A stretch of 35,544 bases of DNA, taken from NCBI GenBank assembly GCA_947459185.1, contig CANHCU010000028.1, positions 1 to 35,544 of the forward strand, read 5' to 3'. The DNA is from Planctomycetaceae bacterium (GTDB taxonomy: Bacteria; Planctomycetota; Planctomycetia; Pirellulales; UBA1268). Positions 7,532 to 15,089 of this stretch are shown one piece after another (the first letter of the stretch is position 1; the number at the start of each line of letters is the position of its first letter). The notes below the pieces were generated by a model. The model worked only from the letters and a program-made list of their open reading frames with translations, had not been told where the DNA came from and searched no databases. The position numbers and the translations under genes were made by a program.

Positions 7532-8956
7532 ATGGCCGACCTGCCGCATTTTGAATCGTCGGGTTCGACCGTCCACGATCCGGCTGACGGGCCCTGGTAT
7601 CGTGGCATGACCCGCTACCATTGGTTCGTGCTGACGGTGGCGGCGCTCGGCTGGCTCTTCGATTGCCTCGACCAGCAGCTCTTCAATCTGGCGAGGAAGC
7701 CGGCGATGCAGACGCTGCTGGCGACGGCGGATGCCGCGGCTGATCCTAAGGCGGTGGATTTCTACGGCGGACTCTCCACCTGCATCTTCATGCTCGGCTG
7801 GGCGACCGGCGGCCTCATCTTCGGCGTGGTCGGCGACCGGCTCGGCCGTGCCAAGACGATGATGATCACGATCATCATCTACTCGCTCTGCACCGGCCTG
7901 TCGGCGCTCTCACAGGGCTTCTGGGATTTCGCCTTCTACCGATTCATCACTGGGCTGGGTGTCGGCGGCGAATTTGCCGTGGGCGTGGCCCTCGTCGCGG
8001 AGGTGATGCCCGACCGGGCACGTCCCTATGCGCTCGGCCTGCTCCAGGCGCTCTCGGCCGTCGGCAACTTCCTGGCCGCGTTGATCGGCATCGGTCTCGG
8101 CCAGGCGCAGCTCCACATGGGCAGCAAGATTTTCGGCTGGGAGCCGTGGCGGTGGAAGTTCGTGATCGGCGCCCTGCCGGCCCTGTTGGCACTGGTCATC
8201 CGCGCCGGACTCAAAGAGCCGGAGCGGTGGCAGGAGATGAAGGCGCGGGCGGCGAAGACGGGCGAGAAGCTTGGCGGCTACGGCGCCCTGTTTGCCGATC
8301 CACGCTGGCGGAAGAACGCCATCCTCGGCATGCTGCTGGCCTGTTCCGGCGTGATCGGCCTCTGGGGCATCGGCTTCTTCGCGATTGACCTCCAACGGAG
8401 CGTGTTCGAAAAGTCGTTTAAGGCGCAGGGGTTCACCGGCCAAGAACTCGCCGGCCGGCTCACGATCTGGACGGGCGTCGCGATGATGATGATCCAGATC
8501 GGCGCATTCATCAGCATGATGCTGGCCGCCCGGATCTGTCAGAAGATTGGCCGCAAGCCGTTCTTTGCCATTGCGTTCACGGCGGCGATGGTCTCGACGG
8601 CGATGGTCTTCCGCTATCTCGACGAGATTTCCGAGATCTTCTGGATGCTGCCGATCATGGGCTTCTGCCAGCTCTCGCTGTTCGCCGGCTACGCGATCTA
8701 TTTCCCGGAACTCTTCCCGACCCGGCTCCGCAGCACCGGCACGAGCTTCTGCTACAACGTCGGCCGCTTCGTCGCTGCCAGCGGTCCGTTTCTGCTGGGG
8801 CAGTTGTCGAGCACGGTGTTCGCGGGCATCCAGAGCCCGGAGTGGATGAGGGAGCCGATGCGGCCCGCCGGTCTGGCGATGTGTGCGGCCTTCCTGTTGG
8901 GATTGGCCGTGCTGCCGTTCCTGCCGGAAACGAAGGGCCGCCCGCTGCCCGAGTGA
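7532..8956 (+). CDS. Major facilitator superfamily transporter (metabolite/sugar-acid symporter type)
   Basis: 474 residues with about 12 hydrophobic segments. Visible MFS signatures: GDRLGRAKTMM between helices 2 and 3 (the GxxxDRxGRR loop motif), RFITGLGVGGEFAVG in helix 4, the mid-protein cytoplasmic loop, YFPELFPTRLRSTGTSFCYNVGR in the C-half, and the final LPETKGRPLPE, similar to the PETKG end of the sugar-porter and SHS/NiaP-like groups. A polar insertion of about 20 residues (TADAAADPKAVDFYGG region) sits in the first periplasmic loop. Start ATG 7532 with GGAGG at 7516-7520. No enzyme gene adjoins that would reveal the substrate; a small organic acid or sugar is the most likely class. 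Confidence 0.85.
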   Translation: MADLPHFESSGSTVHDPADGPWYRGMTRYHWFVLTVAALGWLFDCLDQQLFNLARKPAMQTLLATADAAADPKAVDFYGGLSTCIFMLGWATGGLIFGVVGDRLGRAKTMMITIIIYSLCTGLSALSQGFWDFAFYRFITGLGVGGEFAVGVALVAEVMPDRARPYALGLLQALSAVGNFLAALIGIGLGQAQLHMGSKIFGWEPWRWKFVIGALPALLALVIRAGLKEPERWQEMKARAAKTGEKLGGYGALFADPRWRKNAILGMLLACSGVIGLWGIGFFAIDLQRSVFEKSFKAQGFTGQELAGRLTIWTGVAMMMIQIGAFISMMLAARICQKIGRKPFFAIAFTAAMVSTAMVFRYLDEISEIFWMLPIMGFCQLSLFAGYAIYFPELFPTRLRSTGTSFCYNVGRFVAASGPFLLGQLSSTVFAGIQSPEWMREPMRPAGLAMCAAFLLGLAVLPFLPETKGRPLPE

Positions 8957-9065
8957 CGTCGGCCGCGTTCCTGCCGGGGACGTGTTGACGCCGATCGGAC
9001 GTGGTACATTAGCGGGATTGTTTCATCGTCCGCTTGTTTCATCGTTCAATCGGAGACCAGAGTCC

Positions 9066-9914
9066 ATGCGTTGGGAAGGCCGTCGGCAGAGCGAAAACGT
9101 CGAGGATCGTCGTGGGATCGGTGGGCCAGTGCTCGTGGGCGGCGGATTGATCACGCTGCTGCTCATGCTGGCGATGATGTTTCTGGGTTTTGACCCGCAG
9201 ATGGTGGCGCAGATCGCGCCAGAGCTCGCGGGGCCCCAGCAGCAGGCGCCGGCCAAGCCGATCAACGACGAGATGACCAAGATGGTGAAGGTCGTACTCG
9301 CCGACAACGAGGACGTCTGGGGCCGGCTCTTCCCCAAGCACTTCCGTGGCCGCTACGCGCCGCCCACGCTCGTGCTCTTCTCCGGCCGGGTGCAGAGCGC
9401 CTGCGGCCTCGCGAGCGCCGCGGCCGGGCCCTTCTACTGTCCGCTCGATAAGAAGGTCTACATCGACCTCGCCTTCTATGACGAACTCAAGCGACGATTT
9501 GGGGCCCCGGGCGACTTCGCGCAGGCCTATGTGATCGCCCACGAGATCGGCCATCACGTGCAAAACCAACTCGGCATCAGCAACAAGGTGCAGTCGATGC
9601 GGCAGCGGCTCTCCGACCGCGACTACAACCAACTCTCAGTCCGCATGGAACTGCAGGCCGACTTTCTCGCCGGCGTCTGGGCACATCACGTGGCCCGCTA
9701 TGCAGGCATCCTCGACGAGGAGGATATCCGTGAGGCGGTCAACGCCGCCGCGGCGATCGGCGACGACCGCATCCAAAAGCAGGCTCAGGGCTATGTCGTG
9801 CCCGACGCCTTCACGCACGGCACCAGCGAGCAGCGGGTGCGGTGGTTTCTCTACGGCCTGAAGACCGGCAACCCGGAACTGATGGACCGAGCTTTCGAAG
9901 TTGACGAACCGTGA
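9066..9914 (+). CDS. Membrane-anchored neutral zinc metallopeptidase, YpfJ family
   Basis: 282 residues. N-terminus MRWEGRRQSENVEDRRG followed by one membrane helix (about 20-42), then a periplasmic domain. The zinc motif is HEIGHH (H159, E160, H163) and the third ligand is probably E196 in RMELQADFLAGVWAHH, the typical pair of the YpfJ/COG2321 family. C111-C125 (SACGLASAAAGPFYC) match the conserved cysteine pair ahead of the active site. Start ATG 9066 is inside a longer open frame that begins in the MFS gene; the family N-terminus fixes the start. Its last bases overlap the GTG start of the SDR gene at 9911 (GTGA), so the two are cotranscribed. Biological substrate unknown for the family. 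Confidence 0.9.
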   Translation: MRWEGRRQSENVEDRRGIGGPVLVGGGLITLLLMLAMMFLGFDPQMVAQIAPELAGPQQQAPAKPINDEMTKMVKVVLADNEDVWGRLFPKHFRGRYAPPTLVLFSGRVQSACGLASAAAGPFYCPLDKKVYIDLAFYDELKRRFGAPGDFAQAYVIAHEIGHHVQNQLGISNKVQSMRQRLSDRDYNQLSVRMELQADFLAGVWAHHVARYAGILDEEDIREAVNAAAAIGDDRIQKQAQGYVVPDAFTHGTSEQRVRWFLYGLKTGNPELMDRAFEVDEP

Positions 9915-11350
9915 ATCACCGCATTCTCCTCACCGGCGCGACGGGCTACGTGGGGGGCGTGCTGCTCAAGCAACTCGAGGCACGCGGCGAGACCGTGCGG
10001 TGCCTGGCACGTCGGCCCGCAAAGCTCGCCGAACTGGTCGGCCCGGCCACCGCGGTCATCACCGGCGACGCGGCTGATCCCGACGCGCTGGCGCGGGCCT
10101 GCGATGGCGTTGACGTGGCCTACTGGCTCGTCCACTCGATGGAGAGTGGCGTCGATTTCGAGCGGGCCGACCGGCTGGCGGCCGAGCGATTTGCGGCCGC
10201 GGCGAAGGCCGCCGGCGTGCGCCGGATCATCTATCTGGGTGGTTTGGGCGACGAAGACGACCGCCTTTCCGCGCACCTGCGGAGCCGTCATGAAGTGGGG
10301 GCGATCCTCCGGGCCAGCGGTCTCGACGTGGTGGAATTCCGGGCCTCGATTGTGATCGGGGCAGGAAGTTTTTCCTTCGATCTGGTGCGAACGCTCGTAG
10401 AACGGCTGCCGGTGATGATCTGCCCGGCATGGCTGGCAACGCCCACGCAGCCGATCGCCATCACCGATGTGGTGGCCTATCTCGCGGCGGCTATCGACCT
10501 GCCCGCCGGAGCGCCGCGGATTTTTGAGATCGGTGGGCCGGACAGGGTGTCGTATGGCGCGATCATGCAGGAATATGCCCGGCAGCGGGGCCTGTGGCGG
10601 CTGATGATTCCGGTGCCGGTGCTGACGCCGCGGCTGTCGAGCCTGTGGCTCAAGCTTGTGACTCCAAAATATTCGAAGGTGGGACGCAAGTTGATCGATG
10701 GACTCAGGAATCCGACCGTGGTGACCAGCGATGCGGCACTCCGCGACTTTGCGATCCGGCCCCGATCGCTCGCGGTCGCCGTCCATGACGCGATGCTCCA
10801 GGAGGACACCGCATTTGCAGGGAAGCGCTGGGCCGATCTCGCCGATGTGGAGTATCTGCCGCACCGCTACGGCGGCACGGCCGAGGGCACGCGACTGGTG
10901 GACCATCGGCACACCGTGGTGGCTGTCTCCCCTGACCGGGCATTTGCGGCGATCGAAAGGATCGGCGGCGCGAACGGCTGGTATGCCTGCAACTGGCTCT
11001 GGCAGCTGCGTGGCTGGATGGACACGATGATCGGTGGCCCCGGCATGTCACGCGGCCGGCAGCATCCGGAGCAGGTCGAAGCGGGTGAGAAACTCGACTG
11101 CTGGCAGGTCGAAATTTGCGAGCGGCCGCGTCGGCTCCGGCTGGCGGCTGAGATGAAGATGCCTGGCCGAGGCTGGTTGGAATTCGAGGTGGTGCCCCGC
11201 GATGGGGATGTCACGATCCATCAGACGGCCATCTTCGATCCGCGGGGCGTCGGCGGCCTGGCCTACTGGTATGCCATCTGGCCACTGCACGAGCTGGTGT
11301 TTCGCCGCATGCTCGCCGGCATCGCGAGGTTCGCCGTCCGCGGCCGCTGA
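9911..11350 (+). CDS. SDR-family NAD(P)-binding protein fused to a DUF2867 domain
   Basis: 479 residues. Residues 4-34 form the Rossmann start with GATGYVGG (9-16), typical of atypical/extended SDR proteins that bind NAD(P). The middle has YWLVHSM and RRIIYLGGLGD, shared by the NmrA-like/complex I NDUFA9-like group. From about residue 325 to the end is a second domain (HTVVAVSPDRAFAAIERIGG...GWYACNWLWQLRGWMD...) matching DUF2867, a START/SRPBCC-like fold that often follows this SDR type. GTG start overlaps the stop of the zinc peptidase. Likely a cytoplasmic oxidoreductase or sensor acting on a lipid-like or quinone-like ligand; that is family-level inference. Confidence 0.85.
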   Translation: MNHRILLTGATGYVGGVLLKQLEARGETVRCLARRPAKLAELVGPATAVITGDAADPDALARACDGVDVAYWLVHSMESGVDFERADRLAAERFAAAAKAAGVRRIIYLGGLGDEDDRLSAHLRSRHEVGAILRASGLDVVEFRASIVIGAGSFSFDLVRTLVERLPVMICPAWLATPTQPIAITDVVAYLAAAIDLPAGAPRIFEIGGPDRVSYGAIMQEYARQRGLWRLMIPVPVLTPRLSSLWLKLVTPKYSKVGRKLIDGLRNPTVVTSDAALRDFAIRPRSLAVAVHDAMLQEDTAFAGKRWADLADVEYLPHRYGGTAEGTRLVDHRHTVVAVSPDRAFAAIERIGGANGWYACNWLWQLRGWMDTMIGGPGMSRGRQHPEQVEAGEKLDCWQVEICERPRRLRLAAEMKMPGRGWLEFEVVPRDGDVTIHQTAIFDPRGVGGLAYWYAIWPLHELVFRRMLAGIARFAVRGR

Positions 11351-12313
11351 TCACAGCACTTCGGCCGGCCGTTGAACGCAGGCCTCGCCCGCTTCCTCGC
11401 ACTCGAGTTGGATCGTGGTGTGGGCGATCCGAAAGCGGTCGCGGAGCAGGGCGGTTGCGGCCGCCAACGCCGATTCGTGCGAGTCCTTGTCGGGCACCAC
11501 GAGGTGCGCCGTCAGCGACACCTCGGACGTGCTGGCGGCCCAGACATGCAGGTCGTGCACCTCGATGACCCCCGCAACGGCGGCGAGCGCCTCCTTGATC
11601 GCGTCGGGATCGACGCCGCGGGGCACCGCGTCGAGGGCCAGATCGATGCTTTCCCGAAACAGATCCCATGCGCCGACGACGATCGCCAGGGTGATCGCGA
11701 TGCTCACCAGGGGGTCGATCCATGTCCAGCCCGTCACCATGATTGCGATTCCGGCCACCACGACTCCCGCCGACACGGCTGCGTCGGCGGCCATGTGCAG
11801 AAACGCGCCCCGCAGGTTCGCGTCCCGTTCGCGGCCCCGCATGAAGAGCAAGGCCGTCAGCGTGTTGATCGCGACACCCATGGCGGCCACCGCGATCATC
11901 ACCGGCCCGGCGACCGGTTCTGGCGACTGCAGCCGATGCCATGCCTCCCAGACGATCGCCCCGCAGGCGGTGAGCAGGAGGACGGCGTTGGCAAGCGCGG
12001 CGTAGATCGTCGTGCGGCGGAAGCCCCACGTGTAGCGACGAGAGGGAGGCCGCCGTGCCAGTTGGCTGGCCCCCCAGGCCAGCAGCAGTCCGACGACGTC
12101 GCCGGCGTTGTGGCCGGCATCGGCCAGCAGCGCCAGCGAGCCAGCCCAGAAGCCAGTGGCGAACTCGATGATGACGAAGAGCGTGTTGAGGCCGACACCC
12201 GCCGCCATCGCCCGATCGAACTGATCGGGCGACAGGCCATGGGCGTGTCCGTGGCTATGGGAGTGGCCATGCCCATGGGCATCGTGGTCGTGATCGTGGT
12301 CGGCGCAGGGCAT
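11351..12313 (-). CDS. CDF-family divalent metal cation exporter (CzcD/ZitB-like)
   Basis: 320 residues. It exports Zn, Co or Cd in exchange for protons at the inner membrane. The N-terminus has a metal-buffering stretch with ten His and four Asp between residues 5 and 26. The two membrane zinc-site pairs of the family are present: H68/D72 in ADAGHNAGDV and H173/D177 in LHMAADAAVS. Six membrane helices precede a cytoplasmic C-terminal domain with EVHDLHVWAASTSEVSLTAHLVV, the standard dimer domain. Start ATG 12313, where the family N-terminus begins, although the frame is open further upstream. It diverges from the MarC gene with just 15 bases between start codons, so each promoter must lie inside the other gene. 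Its end nearly abuts the SDR gene (11350/11351), a convergent arrangement. Confidence 0.92.
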   Translation of the reverse strand: MPCADHDHDHDAHGHGHSHSHGHAHGLSPDQFDRAMAAGVGLNTLFVIIEFATGFWAGSLALLADAGHNAGDVVGLLLAWGASQLARRPPSRRYTWGFRRTTIYAALANAVLLLTACGAIVWEAWHRLQSPEPVAGPVMIAVAAMGVAINTLTALLFMRGRERDANLRGAFLHMAADAAVSAGVVVAGIAIMVTGWTWIDPLVSIAITLAIVVGAWDLFRESIDLALDAVPRGVDPDAIKEALAAVAGVIEVHDLHVWAASTSEVSLTAHLVVPDKDSHESALAAATALLRDRFRIAHTTIQLECEEAGEACVQRPAEVL

Positions 12314-12328
12314 GCTACGATCATACCA

Positions 12329-12916
12329 ATGACCACCTTCTCCGCCGCAATCCTGCTGTTTTTCGTGATGGACCCGATCGGGAACATCCCGTTGTTTCTG
12401 GCCGCGCTCAAGTCCGTCGATCCCGCCCGCCGGCTCTGGGTCGTGGGCCGCGAAATGCTCATCGCCTATGGCCTTCTGGTCGGGTTTCTCTATGCCGGCC
12501 GGCCGCTGCTCTCGGTGCTCGGCATCTCGGAGCCCGCGCTGACGATGGCCGGCGGCATCGTGCTCTTCCTGATCGCGATCAAAATGGTCTTTCCGGCGGC
12601 GCACGGCAGTCTGGGGGAGCCCGTCGATGGCGAGCCCTTCGTGGTGCCGCTCGCCATCCCCTACATTGCCGGTCCGTCGGCGTTGGCCACGGTGCTGCTG
12701 ATGACCAGTCGGGATCCGGGGCGGCATACTGCCTGGCTGATGGCCGTGTCGCTCGCGTGGCTGGCCTCTGCGGTGATCCTGCTGCTCGGCGCCACGCTCA
12801 GCCGCTTTCTCGGCGAGAAGGGGATCACGGCGATCGAGCGTCTGATGGGCATGGTGCTGGTAGCATCGGCCGTGCAGATGTTTCTCGACGGCGTGACGAA
12901 GGCGATGCGTCAGTGA
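12329..12916 (+). CDS. MarC/YhgN-family integral membrane protein
   Basis: 195 residues, six predicted helices. The opening TFSAAILLFFVMDPIGNIPLF is the family signature (DPxGNxPLF), and AIPYIAGPSALATVLLM carries the second conserved PxxxGPG-like turn (here AGPSA). Start ATG 12329 fits the family N-terminus; a long open frame extends upstream but is the shadow of the CDF gene. MarC proteins are inner-membrane proteins whose substrate is not settled. The head-to-head position with the metal exporter may mean joint control. About 50 bases separate it from the oxidoreductase downstream on the same strand. Confidence 0.9.
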   Translation: MTTFSAAILLFFVMDPIGNIPLFLAALKSVDPARRLWVVGREMLIAYGLLVGFLYAGRPLLSVLGISEPALTMAGGIVLFLIAIKMVFPAAHGSLGEPVDGEPFVVPLAIPYIAGPSALATVLLMTSRDPGRHTAWLMAVSLAWLASAVILLLGATLSRFLGEKGITAIERLMGMVLVASAVQMFLDGVTKAMRQ

Positions 12917-12966
12917 CGCGAATGGAATGATGGGAAGACCGAACGATCTGCATGAGGAGAACGACG

Positions 12967-14106
12967 ATGAATCGATTCAGGATGGCGCCACTGCGGGTGG
13001 TGGCGATCGGTCGGACGGGCCGGGGCGACTGGGGCCACGCGATCGACCAGCTTTGGGGCGGCATCGAGGGAGCGGAACTCGTCGCCGTGGCGGATGAATC
13101 CGAGGAAGGGCTTGCCAAGGCGATCGAGCGGAACAAGCTCGACGCGTCACGGCCGGAAGTCGCTCATCGAGATTGGAAGGCGATATTCGCGGCGGCCAAG
13201 CCCGACATCGTCGCGATCTGCATGCGGCACATCGACTGCCATGCGGAGATGGCGATCGCGGCCGCGGAGGCCGGCGTGAAGGGGATCTTCATGGAGAAGC
13301 CGTTCGTCCGCACGCTCGCTGAGGCGGAGGCTGTGATCGCGGCCTGCACGAAGTCGAACACCAAGCTCTCGCTGGCCTACGTCAACCGGCACTCGCCCGC
13401 CTATGCGGCGGCCCGCGACCTGATCGAGGATGGGCGGATCGGAAAGGTGCTCGAACTCCGCGGCCGCGGCAAGGAGGATGCGCGGGGCGGCGGCGAGGAT
13501 CTGATCGTGCTCGGCTGCCACATCCTCGACATGATGGTCGATCTGGGAGGCGCGCCGCAGTGGTGCGAGGCCGCTGTCTCGCAGGGCGGACGGCCGATCA
13601 CCCGTGCCGATGCCACAGCCGGTCCCGAGGGCATCGGCCCGATCGCCGGCGACTCCATCACCGCGATGTTCGGTCTGGCAGACGGTCCGACCGGCTTCTT
13701 CGCGAGCACTCGCGACGCAGGCCTGAAGCAGCCAAACTTCGGTCTCACCGTCGTCGGTACGAAGGGTGCGATCCAGATCCGACCCGACCACGTGCCGCAG
13801 GCCTACCTTCGAGAAGCACCGCTGTGGCGGGTCGACAAGGATTTTCCCTGGAAGCCAATCGGCGCCGAGGGGGTCGAGTCACCGCCCGCGAATGGGAGCG
13901 AAGTCGACCGTGCGGCGGAGAGGGTCGGCTGGGGACGATTCGCCGCGGCGGATCTCATCGATGCGATCGCGGAGGATCGTGAGCCGGAGACCGGCATGTA
14001 TGCCGGGCGAACCGTGCTCGAGATGACGACGGCGGTCTATGCGTCGGCGGTATCCGGTGCCCGCGTGAACTGGCCGCTGGCCACCCGCGGTAATCCGCTG
14101 GAGTGA
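12967..14106 (+). CDS. Gfo/Idh/MocA-family oxidoreductase
   Basis: 379 residues. N-terminal NAD(P)-binding Rossmann fold beginning RVVAIGRTGRGDWG, with the family catalytic motif MEKPFVRT (EKP) near residue 110 and a C-terminal alpha/beta dimer domain. The first glycine-rich loop is somewhat unusual (GRTGRGDWG rather than GxGxxG). HILDMMVDLGG matches the GxHxxD-type helix with the proton-donor histidine. These enzymes oxidise or reduce sugars, inositols or related cyclic compounds, and are greatly expanded in planctomycetes. Start ATG 12967 preferred because AGGAGA at 12955-12960 is well spaced; an ATG at 12952 is five codons upstream. No transport or sugar-degrading neighbour indicates the substrate. 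Confidence 0.88.
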   Translation: MNRFRMAPLRVVAIGRTGRGDWGHAIDQLWGGIEGAELVAVADESEEGLAKAIERNKLDASRPEVAHRDWKAIFAAAKPDIVAICMRHIDCHAEMAIAAAEAGVKGIFMEKPFVRTLAEAEAVIAACTKSNTKLSLAYVNRHSPAYAAARDLIEDGRIGKVLELRGRGKEDARGGGEDLIVLGCHILDMMVDLGGAPQWCEAAVSQGGRPITRADATAGPEGIGPIAGDSITAMFGLADGPTGFFASTRDAGLKQPNFGLTVVGTKGAIQIRPDHVPQAYLREAPLWRVDKDFPWKPIGAEGVESPPANGSEVDRAAERVGWGRFAAADLIDAIAEDREPETGMYAGRTVLEMTTAVYASAVSGARVNWPLATRGNPLE

Positions 14107-14138
14107 TCCCGACGCGAGTGCGAGGGATGTTCAAAAAG

Positions 14139-14262
14139 GGCCATGCCCGGGGGAGGTCCCTTGGCAGCATCCGTGCTGTGGGGCCCGCTCCGTGGTTGTC
14201 GAGTTTCCTGACCGGATGGTTCCGCCAGGTTAAAAACCGCTTCCTCTCACCCGGGCATGGCC
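14139..14262. other. 124-nt element with perfect 13-bp terminal inverted repeats, candidate structured RNA
   Basis: GGCCATGCCCGGG at 14139-14151 is perfectly complementary to 14250-14262, and GAGG (14153-14156) pairs with CCTC (14243-14246) to lengthen the closing stem. Inside are two clear hairpins: CCC-ttgg-CAGCA-tccg-TGCTG-t-GGG at 14158-14182, and CCTG-ac-CGGA-tggt-TCCG-c-CAGG at 14207-14229. A third, GGTT-aaa-AACC (14228-14238), overlaps the second. This is a multibranched fold expected of a non-coding RNA or of a small palindromic mobile element. It lies between the ends of the oxidoreductase gene and mraZ, outside any supported gene. The strand is undetermined because the fold works on both. 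The SRP RNA core motifs are absent. Confidence 0.45.
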
Positions 14263-14327
14263 AAAGATCATCAGGAGTTCATCCCTTGGTCCGTTGGTCG
14301 TGCAGTTCGATCGTTCAGTTCGGTTGG

Positions 14328-14813
14328 TCAGGTCGTCAGTTCGTCGATGCGACGACGAAACTCCGGCATCTCGGCCGTAACGAAGGCGGTCCACGCGGCC
14401 GGCTGCCACAGTTCCACGCACACCGCAGCGCCCACCACAAGCAGGTCGGCCCCAGGCTCGACCGCCAGGAATTCGCGAAACCCTTCCGGCACCACGAGTC
14501 GGCCGCGTTCCGCCAGCGTCACAGCCTTGTGACGGGTCGAGAGCAGCCGCCCGAGATCCTGAAGTTGCCCCACCCGTTGCGTGAGCAGGCCCGCCTGGAG
14601 TTTGCTGCGGACGACATCGACTGCGGCATCGATCCGCGGCTTCCAGATGGCCGCCGGCCAGAGTGACAGGCAGCCGGCACGTTCCTTGGCGAGCACCATC
14701 CGGGAGCCCGATGCCGTCAGTGGGCCGGTTAATTCCGGCGGCAGCGACAGCCGGAAGCGGTCGTCGAGCGTGCGGGAAAACTCGCCGATCAGCAGGTCCG
14801 TGGAAGTGTTCAT
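14328..14813 (-). CDS. mraZ: MraZ transcriptional regulator
   Basis: 161 residues (E. coli MraZ is about 150). Two tandem AbrB-like swapped-hairpin repeats are visible: GEFSRTLDDRFRLSLPPEL near the N-terminus and TLAERGRLVVPEGFREFL near residue 100, the latter close to the DxxGRhxhP consensus. MraZ forms a ring-shaped DNA-binding oligomer that binds repeated TGGG-type boxes in front of its own operon. Normally it heads the division and cell-wall cluster followed by rsmH/mraW; here nothing of that cluster follows, and the gene faces a convergent oxidoreductase. It has its own promoter (14959-14986) and a leader of about 140 nt. Loss of the cluster fits planctomycetes, which lack FtsZ. Confidence 0.92.
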   Translation of the reverse strand: MNTSTDLLIGEFSRTLDDRFRLSLPPELTGPLTASGSRMVLAKERAGCLSLWPAAIWKPRIDAAVDVVRSKLQAGLLTQRVGQLQDLGRLLSTRHKAVTLAERGRLVVPEGFREFLAVEPGADLLVVGAAVCVELWQPAAWTAFVTAEMPEFRRRIDELTT

Positions 14814-14893
14814 ACGCGACGGTCACGGTCTGCAAGACTCCGTGGAAAACCCGATCGGCCGGTGGTTGCTTCTCGGGGCGATTCCATTCGCTT

Positions 14894-14949
14894 TGGGTAA
14901 GAAACCCACAAAAAAACAGTCTGATGATTGTTTTTGGGTCTCATTCCCA
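14894..14949 (-). promoter_or_regulatory. mraZ leader with mutually exclusive hairpins and TGGG motifs
   Basis: In the transcribed leader of mraZ three stems can be drawn. Stem A uses TGGG/CCCA at 14935-14949. Stem C uses TGGGT/ACCCA at 14894-14908 (5 bp, 5-base loop). Stem B pairs the inner arms of both (14904-14918 with 14926-14939, A/T-rich, with ACCCA and TGTTTTTTTGTGGGT-type ends). B excludes A and C, so the leader can switch between A+C and B. The same TGGGN sequences on both strands are also of the type MraZ binds in other bacteria, so this may be operator DNA, an RNA switch, or both. Inference from sequence only. Confidence 0.4.
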
Positions 14950-14958
14950 CGGAGCCGG

Positions 14959-14986
14959 ATTCTAACGGTCGCCTTCGAAAGGTCAA
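14959..14986 (-). promoter_or_regulatory. Sigma-70-type promoter of mraZ
   Basis: Read on the minus strand: TTGACC (14986-14981), a 16-base spacer, then TAGAAT (14964-14959); each box matches 5 of 6 consensus bases. Transcription would begin near 14952, giving a leader of about 140 nt before ATG 14813. GTGGGAA motifs flank the promoter (plus strand 14993-15000, minus strand 14950-14944), a plausible autoregulatory arrangement for MraZ. Confidence 0.6.
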
Positions 14987-15089
14987 CCATCCGGTGGGAA
15001 CCGGGGCGAAGAGGTGCAGGCCTGGCGTGGCGCACGCAGAAAAACGGGTCGCCGCGGGAGGAGAGTCAGGGCAGAAAACCAGCCGACGG

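Noticed and set aside
8987..9012. TTGACG ... TACATT as a promoter for the zinc peptidase gene
   Set aside because: The boxes are only 14 bases apart, too close for a standard sigma-70 promoter.
11372..12328. Upstream extension of the MarC reading frame to 514 codons
   Set aside because: It lies wholly over the CDF exporter gene on the other strand, and MarC proteins start at the MTTFSAAILLFF sequence (12329).
14139..14262. Identification of the structured element as SRP (4.5S) or 6S RNA
   Set aside because: The SRP core (GGTCAGG with a GGAA loop and AGCAG partner) is absent on both strands, and the two-armed fold and 124-nt size do not fit the long single hairpin with central bubble of 6S RNA.
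14303..14343. Three CAGTTCG repeats (14303, 14316, 14337) near the mraZ stop
   Set aside because: Spacing is irregular (13 and 21 bases), one copy is inside coding sequence, and GTTGGTC/CAGTTCG runs can arise by slippage; too weak to call an operator.
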